Assembly (NCBI GenBank): GCA_020216785.1
Contig: JAIWNO010000014.1
Location: forward strand, 1 to 10,000
DNA from: Desulfomonile sp.
Lineage (GTDB): Bacteria > Desulfobacterota > Desulfomonilia > Desulfomonilales > Desulfomonilaceae
DNA: 10,000 nt
Direction: 5' to 3'
The position numbers and the translations under genes were made by a program. Below the pieces are notes generated by a model. That model did no database searches, was not told the DNA's origin, and worked only from the letters and a program-made list of their open reading frames with translations. Positions 5,914 to 10,000 of this stretch are shown here, piece by piece; position 1 is the stretch's first letter, and every line of letters begins with the position of its first letter.

Positions 5914-7389
5914 TCATCGACCGGCGACAGCGGCCCTCACGTTGGTGATGTTGACGGGGTCGCGCAGCCCTCTGCCCACGCCTGGGGTTTCCTTCAGTTC
6001 GAGCGCTTTGGCAAAGTCTGATCGGGACTTGGCTCTTAAGCCCATGAAATCATATGCAATTCCTCTGGAAAGATAAGCGTCTCGCATTGTTGGGTCAAGC
6101 TCGATCGCACGTGAAAACTCCTTGACCGCTTGGGCGAAATCGCCGCTCTTGCCGAGAGCAGTGCCCAAATTGTAATGCGATACTGCGTCGTCCGGTCTTG
6201 CCGAGACAAGTTGCGTGAAAAGCTTCACGGCTGCGCCATAGTCCCCGGCCTTTTCTTTGAGAGTTCCCAGCAGGAGAAGCGCTTCCGGGTCATCTTTGTT
6301 GACTGCGGCGGCTCGCTCGAAATCCTTCACTGCCCGGTCCGTCTGGCCCATGACCAGGAAGCACTCTCCACGGCGAAGATAGAGGTCGGCCGTGTCCTTT
6401 TCAAGCTCCAGCGCCCTGTTGAAATCCTCGACTGCTTTGACGCAGTTGCCGGTGCTCTTGTTGATGAGCCCTCGATTCGCGTAAGCCTGGGCGAAGTCCG
6501 GGTTGAGGGTGATGGCTTTGTTGATATCCCGGAGTGCCAGGGCGGCATTCCCCTTGTTAAAGAAAACCCAGCCCCGGTTGTTGTATATGTCGGATAGGTC
6601 GGGTCGCAGTACGGCGGCCCTGTTGTAATCCTCCAGGGCCTTGTCAAGATCGCCCTTGCGGAAGTACGCATTGCCCCGACGGAAGAACGCGAACGCGTAC
6701 TCCGGATTCAGCTGAATTGCTTTGCTGAGGTCCTGAATGGCTCCATCTGCGTCTCCGGCTTTGAGACGGGCATTGCCAAGATTGTAAAATGCTATGGTAT
6801 AACGAGGATTGAGCGATACTGCACGGGCGAAATCCTTGATCGCCTTTTCGGTCTCGTTCTTTTTGAGAAAGGCCCACCCGCGATTGTTGTACGAATCGGG
6901 GTCGCCGGGGTCAAGCTCGATTGCCCTGGTAAAGTCCTTGATGGCGTTGTCCAAGTCACCGACTGCCTGGTAGGTGTTCCCGCGGTTGTAATATGCCCGT
7001 GCATAAGAGGGGTTGATTTCCAGGGCCCTGGTGAAGTCTGCTGCAGCTTTCTGAAACTTCTCCTCCCGGTAGTGAACGCTGCCGCGATTGTTCAGGGCTA
7101 TGCTAAGCCGCGGGTTGAGATCGATCGCGGTCGTGTAGTCGGCAATTGCCGCGGAGTTCTTGCCCAAACGCTCGTACGCCAGTCCTCGCTGGAAGAACAC
7201 GTCGGCATCTTTGCTCCCGAGGTTGATTGCCTTGGTAAACTCATCGACAGCCCGTGAGTAATCCCCTGAGCGCTGCGCGGCCTTTCCGTTTTCGATTAAT
7301 TGTTTGATGTCCTCCGCCGCCGCCGTGAGGCAGACCAAGAGAAGGACAACAAAAGGCGCGATTCCGGCGACCGGACGGAGAGAAGGCAT
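5914..7389 (-). CDS. Exported TPR-repeat protein (first gene of TPR pair)
   Basis: A 491-residue protein with a clear signal peptide (hydrophobic core about 8-22, likely cut after TAAA near residue 25). About 13 consecutive TPR units follow to near residue 465, with strongly conserved motifs such as ARAYYNRGNTYQAVG, PDSYNNRGWAFLKK and SDIYNNRGWVFFNKG. The last about 25 residues are outside the repeat pattern. The Cys in the signal core (LLVC) does not form a good lipobox, so a soluble periplasmic protein is more likely than a lipoprotein. AGAAGG lies about 7 bases before the ATG and supports this start. The gene is the first of two similar TPR genes and is divergent from the KaiC-like gene. 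Similar layout suggests an old duplication, but the two differ in most repeat sequences. Function beyond scaffolding is unknown. Confidence 0.87.
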   Translation of the reverse strand: MPSLRPVAGIAPFVVLLLVCLTAAAEDIKQLIENGKAAQRSGDYSRAVDEFTKAINLGSKDADVFFQRGLAYERLGKNSAAIADYTTAIDLNPRLSIALNNRGSVHYREEKFQKAAADFTRALEINPSYARAYYNRGNTYQAVGDLDNAIKDFTRAIELDPGDPDSYNNRGWAFLKKNETEKAIKDFARAVSLNPRYTIAFYNLGNARLKAGDADGAIQDLSKAIQLNPEYAFAFFRRGNAYFRKGDLDKALEDYNRAAVLRPDLSDIYNNRGWVFFNKGNAALALRDINKAITLNPDFAQAYANRGLINKSTGNCVKAVEDFNRALELEKDTADLYLRRGECFLVMGQTDRAVKDFERAAAVNKDDPEALLLLGTLKEKAGDYGAAVKLFTQLVSARPDDAVSHYNLGTALGKSGDFAQAVKEFSRAIELDPTMRDAYLSRGIAYDFMGLRAKSRSDFAKALELKETPGVGRGLRDPVNITNVRAAVAGR

Positions 7390-7420
7390 AGAAAAACCTT
7401 CTTTTTCTTAATGGGATGCC

Positions 7421-7442
7421 AATGTTAATGTTAGCATAGCAT
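7421..7442. repeat. Abutting tandem duplications AATGTT x2 and AGCAT x2
   Basis: AATGTTAATGTT (7421-7432) is followed without a gap by AGCATAGCAT (7433-7442). Both lie in the probable promoter or leader of the TPR operon. They may be operator half-sites or replication slippage; nothing in the sequence decides between them. Confidence 0.3.
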
Positions 7443-7620
7443 GAAGATAGTTGTCTAGCTCAATGTGACCTTATTAGATTCCTGTCGGAATTTCCAAGCG
7501 ATACGTTCCGCTGCCTCGGACCCTGTTTCCTTCCGCTAGCTGAGGGCCGTCATCATTCTGAGAAATCTATTCCATATTCCGTCGGCAAAGAATACACTCG
7601 TTCTCACTACCTCACGATAT

Positions 7621-7624
7621 GGAG
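7621..7624 (+). promoter_or_regulatory. Ribosome binding site that fixes the KaiC-like start
   Basis: GGAG lies 6 bases before the ATG at 7631. The alternative ATG at 7619 has no purine-rich site upstream and overlaps this motif, so the second ATG is favoured. Confidence 0.65.
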
Positions 7625-7630
7625 CAATGT

Positions 7631-8386
7631 ATGTCAAACGGTACTCAGGCGCCGGTCTCATTACCCGGACTGCCGAAGTGTCCCACGGGTATCGACGGCT
7701 TCGACGAGTTGGCGGGAGGCGGGTTGCCTCTCCGAAGGCCCACTCTGGTGTGCGGTGGGCCGGGGTCGGGTAAGACAGCGTTTGCACTGGAATTTATTGT
7801 CCGCGGTGTCCACCGGTACGGCGAATCCGGAGTGTTCGTGTCGTTCGATGAGTCGCCCGACGAGCTTCAAGAAAATGCGCGGTCATTCGGGTTCGATCTG
7901 GCCGCATTGGCGGCCGAACGGAAGATCCTCCTCGATCATGTTCACATCGAGCGCTCTGAGATCGAAGAATCAGGAGAATACAACCTCGACGGCCTGTTCA
8001 TCAGCCTCGGGTACACGATCGACTCCATCGGTGCCAAGCGGGTGGTCCTTGACGGTGTTGACGCGATCATTTCGAGTTACTCCAACGACTTGATCATTCG
8101 GACTCAATTGCGGCGCCTGTTCCGGTGGGTCAAAAGCAAGGGCGTGACTGCGGTAATCACCGCTGAGGCGGGCATTGACACCCTTACGCGCCTCGGATTT
8201 GTTGAGTATGTTGCCGACTGCGTGATCTCGTTGGATAATCGGGTGAACCGGGAAAGCGCTACACGACTGCTGCGCATTGTGAAATACCGCGGTTCGGCAC
8301 ACGAATCGGGCGAGGTCCCATTTCTTATCCGCGAGAAAGGTCTGTCGGTGCTTTCCCCCAATACGTCTGAGTCGGGCGAGCGCTAG
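7631..8386 (+). CDS. Single-domain KaiC-like RecA-superfamily ATPase
   Basis: A 251-residue protein covering one KaiC domain. It opens with CPTGIDGFDELAGGGLP, the usual lead into the nucleotide site, then Walker A GPGSGKT (43-49), the catalytic carboxylate motif FDESPDEL (Asp73, Glu74), Walker B RVVLDG with Asp141, and the conserved end RIVKYRGSAH (about 215-224). The best match by motif is the first (CI) domain of KaiC, here on its own; canonical KaiC and most deltaproteobacterial KaiC-like proteins are double-domain, about 500 residues. The sequence after the stop shows no trace of a second P-loop in any frame I could read, so this is a true single-domain form rather than a fresh frameshift. 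The first of the two catalytic Glu residues is Asp. KaiB, KaiA and a histidine kinase partner are absent from the window. Regulatory ATPase is inferred; a clock role is not supported. Confidence 0.88.
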   Translation: MSNGTQAPVSLPGLPKCPTGIDGFDELAGGGLPLRRPTLVCGGPGSGKTAFALEFIVRGVHRYGESGVFVSFDESPDELQENARSFGFDLAALAAERKILLDHVHIERSEIEESGEYNLDGLFISLGYTIDSIGAKRVVLDGVDAIISSYSNDLIIRTQLRRLFRWVKSKGVTAVITAEAGIDTLTRLGFVEYVADCVISLDNRVNRESATRLLRIVKYRGSAHESGEVPFLIREKGLSVLSPNTSESGER

Positions 8387-8729
8387 AGACGGGAACCGGG
8401 AATCACTACAGGGCAGGCACGATCCCGCGCCTCGGTGCCGGGTGTTTTCCCGGAGCGCATCAGGTTGAAATGGTCAATAACTCTTGCCCATCGTATAAGG
8501 CCCACAAGCGCGGGCGAGGAGCGTTATAGCAGTTGCCGAAAATAATTTCCGATTGATTTCTCCAGGGTGTCGGGAGGACCCGTTCACTTCGAGCGACGCA
8601 AGACCGTTGAATCTTCCTTCACGGGACCTCTCGACACCCACTTAAAGACCTGCGATTCGGTCAGAATCCCTGGCAACTGCTACATAATTTCAGTTGATAC
8701 GGCCGACGGCCGCTCGGAATCACAAGAGT
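8387..8729. other. Intergenic region before the SGNH hydrolase gene
   Basis: About 340 bp with no credible gene. A weak hairpin CCGGG/CCCGG (8438-8442 with 8449-8453, 6-nt T-rich loop), flanked by GCGC on both sides, could help terminate the KaiC-like transcript, although no T-tract follows. A possible promoter lies at 8471-8499. A 113-codon frame starting at 8567 overlaps the SGNH gene in another frame and is not convincing. Confidence 0.5.
8471..8499 (+). promoter_or_regulatory. Possible promoter for the SGNH hydrolase operon
   Basis: TGGTCA (8471-8476, four of six) and TATAAG (8494-8499, five of six) are spaced by exactly 17 bp. It would give a long leader of about 220 bases. No stronger pair is visible nearer the start codon. 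Confidence 0.35.
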
Positions 8730-9872
8730 ATGCTGCTGTCTCATCGGGTGAAACAGGGTGTCATCAACGCGGCACTGGTAGTAGGCTCAACGGTGCTGGC
8801 GCTCATTTTTGCCGCGCTGGTAATGGAAGTTGTTCTGCGTATTGTGTCCCCTTCGAGCGTTTTGAGTCGGCGCGTTCCCTTGCGCCCGCATTTCAAAAAG
8901 GAGCTTAAGGTCAACATCCCCGGCATCTCCCCGACAGGGATGCATTCGACGAACAAATGGGGATTGCGCGGTGACGAGCCCCCCGATGAATGGACGCGCT
9001 TTTATACGATCGTAACCATCGGCGGGAGCACGACGCAGGACTTCCACATCGATGACCGAAAGACATGGTCATATCGACTTCAGGAATACTTGAGGGAAAC
9101 TTGCCCAAAAAGTTTCCTGGATAAATGTCCCCGGGTATGGGTGGGCAATGGAGGCACGTGCGGTCAGAGCACCCGGGCGCACATCATGTTCATGGAGGAC
9201 GTAATTTCGAAGATTCGTCCTGACGCGGTGATTCTGTTGGTCGGTATCAACGACCTTGGGTTTTCCATTTCCCGCGAAGCGCGCGAGCGGGGGAACCATT
9301 GGGACGAATTGCACTGGAAAATGAAGCTGTGTCTGAACAGCTGGCTCATTCAGGTTCTTTATATTTGGAAAAAGATCCTCCTGGACAAAGTGCATGTGGT
9401 GGAATTCTCTGTGGCGAGAAGAACTTTCGAGCCGCGCCCGCTTGCCGGGAAGCCCATGCCCGTGCCGGAGGACCCCAGGGAATTACTGGTGGGCCTCGAC
9501 GAGTATCGGGCGAACCTCAGAAAAATTATCACTATCGGCAAGGCGCTCAATGTAAGGATGCTCTTTCTTACCCAACCGACGCTCACCGAGGATAACGACT
9601 ATTGGCGGAGTATGGACGGCGGTTTCTTTTGGATCGAGCACCCCGACAGGACGCTGTCGGCGGCGGGAGCGTACCGCCTCCTCAATGAATACAATAAGAC
9701 CCTTATGGAGGTTTGCGCCGAGCAACGGGTTGAGTGCTTCGACCTCGCGAGCGCTGTTCCCCACGAAGATCAGTACTTCACGGACACGGTCCATTTCTCG
9801 GAACGTGGGGCCGATCTTGTTGCGCAAAAGGTGGCCGAGTATCTGAGCGCGTCTCCAGGTTCGCCGCAATGA
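8730..9872 (+). CDS. Membrane-anchored SGNH/GDSL-family hydrolase
   Basis: A 380-residue protein from the ATG at 8730; a TTG at 8694 in the same frame would add 12 residues but has no ribosome site, and the ATG itself has only a weak one. One N-terminal membrane helix (about 11-38) anchors the rest outside the cytoplasm. SGNH blocks are visible in order: TIVTIGGSTTQ with nucleophile Ser100, the Gly block in GNGGTCGQST (about 139-148), the GIND block with Asn174, and the C-terminal TDTVHF with Asp352 and His355 of the catalytic triad. The family covers esterases, lipases and O-acetyl transferases or deacetylases of polysaccharides, with large inserts between blocks as here (about 180-345). A membrane-anchored form next to another single-TM protein suggests modification of envelope or exported glycan. 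The substrate is not evident. Confidence 0.85.
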   Translation: MLLSHRVKQGVINAALVVGSTVLALIFAALVMEVVLRIVSPSSVLSRRVPLRPHFKKELKVNIPGISPTGMHSTNKWGLRGDEPPDEWTRFYTIVTIGGSTTQDFHIDDRKTWSYRLQEYLRETCPKSFLDKCPRVWVGNGGTCGQSTRAHIMFMEDVISKIRPDAVILLVGINDLGFSISREARERGNHWDELHWKMKLCLNSWLIQVLYIWKKILLDKVHVVEFSVARRTFEPRPLAGKPMPVPEDPRELLVGLDEYRANLRKIITIGKALNVRMLFLTQPTLTEDNDYWRSMDGGFFWIEHPDRTLSAAGAYRLLNEYNKTLMEVCAEQRVECFDLASAVPHEDQYFTDTVHFSERGADLVAQKVAEYLSASPGSPQ

Positions 9873-9883
9873 GGGAGACTATC

Positions 9884-10000
9884 ATGGGAGATCGCTCGGT
9901 ATCAGGAATCAAGCGGGTAGTCTTCTGGGGAATCCTGCTGCTGATGCTCGTGGGGTTTGTGGAAATCGTCTCCGCGATCATGCTGTATCGTTTCATTCCG
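9884..10000 (+). CDS. Single-TM membrane protein, N-terminal fragment (3' truncated by window)
   Basis: Only 39 codons are present. They give a short polar lead (MGDRSVSGIKR) and one hydrophobic helix (about residues 12-35), as in the membrane anchors of SGNH-like hydrolases and other envelope enzymes. GGGAG (9873-9877) precedes the ATG at 9884 by 6 bases. An in-frame ATG at 9869 overlaps the stop of the upstream gene as ATGA and is an alternative start that would couple the two translations. The gene belongs to the same operon as the SGNH hydrolase. I do not recognise the family from this fragment; a second SGNH-type protein is only a guess. Confidence 0.6.
   Translation, partial: MGDRSVSGIKRVVFWGILLLMLVGFVEIVSAIMLYRFIP

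Larger units (their letters stand above)
7390..7630. other. Divergent intergenic region between the TPR operon and the KaiC-like gene
   Basis: About 240 bp that must carry the starts of both transcription units. Two abutting tandem duplications (7421-7442) lie 30-55 bp before the TPR start. On the minus strand TAGACA or TTGAGC followed by AT-rich hexamers near TAACAT/TATGCT could form a promoter, but spacing is ambiguous. I found no convincing -35/-10 pair for the KaiC-like gene on the plus strand. Confidence 0.45.

Noticed and set aside
4262..7389. Periodic DNA repeats of about 102 bp that might suggest a tandem or CRISPR-like array
   Set aside because: The period is the 34-residue TPR unit. 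The DNA repeats are divergent and lie fully in frame, with no conserved short repeat and unique spacers.
8387..8729. Possible remnant of a second KaiC domain after the stop codon
   Set aside because: No Walker A or KaiC lead motif appears in any frame, so the gene is not obviously broken by a recent frameshift.

Overview
The window looks like chromosomal DNA of an anaerobic Desulfobacterota (deltaproteobacterial) bacterium. This is inferred from content: a tetraheme class III cytochrome c3, a large multiheme c/b cytochrome, a hydrogenase-maturation protease, a B12-binding radical SAM protein of the DUF4070 type, a KaiC-like ATPase and long secreted TPR proteins. No marker gene gives a firm species.

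Layout. (1) 2-454 (+): the 3' end of a B12-binding radical SAM enzyme. (2) 455-978: about 520 bp without a convincing gene. It holds a 162-bp inverted-repeat element (525-686) with 14-bp perfect terminal inverted repeats and an exact 5-bp flanking direct repeat (CGAAT), which looks like a MITE, followed by a separate palindromic repeat (729-793). (3) 979-3829 (+): a redox block made of a HybD/HyaD-type [NiFe]-hydrogenase maturation protease (TTG start), an exported tetraheme cytochrome c3, an intrinsic terminator, and an inner-membrane protein that fuses seven CXXCH c-hemes to a diheme cytochrome b domain. (4) 3830-4261: a convergent intergenic region with two palindromic repeat elements. (5) 4262-7389 (-): two consecutive genes for exported proteins made almost wholly of TPR repeats, about 13 each. 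(6) 7390-7630: a divergent intergenic region. (7) 7631-8386 (+): a one-domain KaiC-like (RecA-fold) ATPase. (8) 8387-8729: an intergenic region with a possible promoter. (9) 8730-9872 (+): a membrane-anchored SGNH/GDSL hydrolase. (10) From 9884 (+): the first 39 codons of another single-TM membrane protein, translationally coupled or nearly so.

How the genes may work together. The cytochrome c3 and the heptaheme-c/diheme-b protein form a plausible pair that moves electrons between the menaquinone pool and the periplasm. The domain order resembles CbcL of Geobacter, with c3 in the role of the soluble periplasmic carrier; the protease suggests an [NiFe] hydrogenase elsewhere in the genome feeding the same pool. 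The TPR pair is probably an operon read away from the KaiC-like gene. The SGNH hydrolase and its partial neighbour look like the start of an envelope or glycan-modification operon.

The least ordinary signals are the MITE-like element, the fused multiheme c/b cytochrome, and the single-domain KaiC homologue with Asp in place of the first catalytic Glu.
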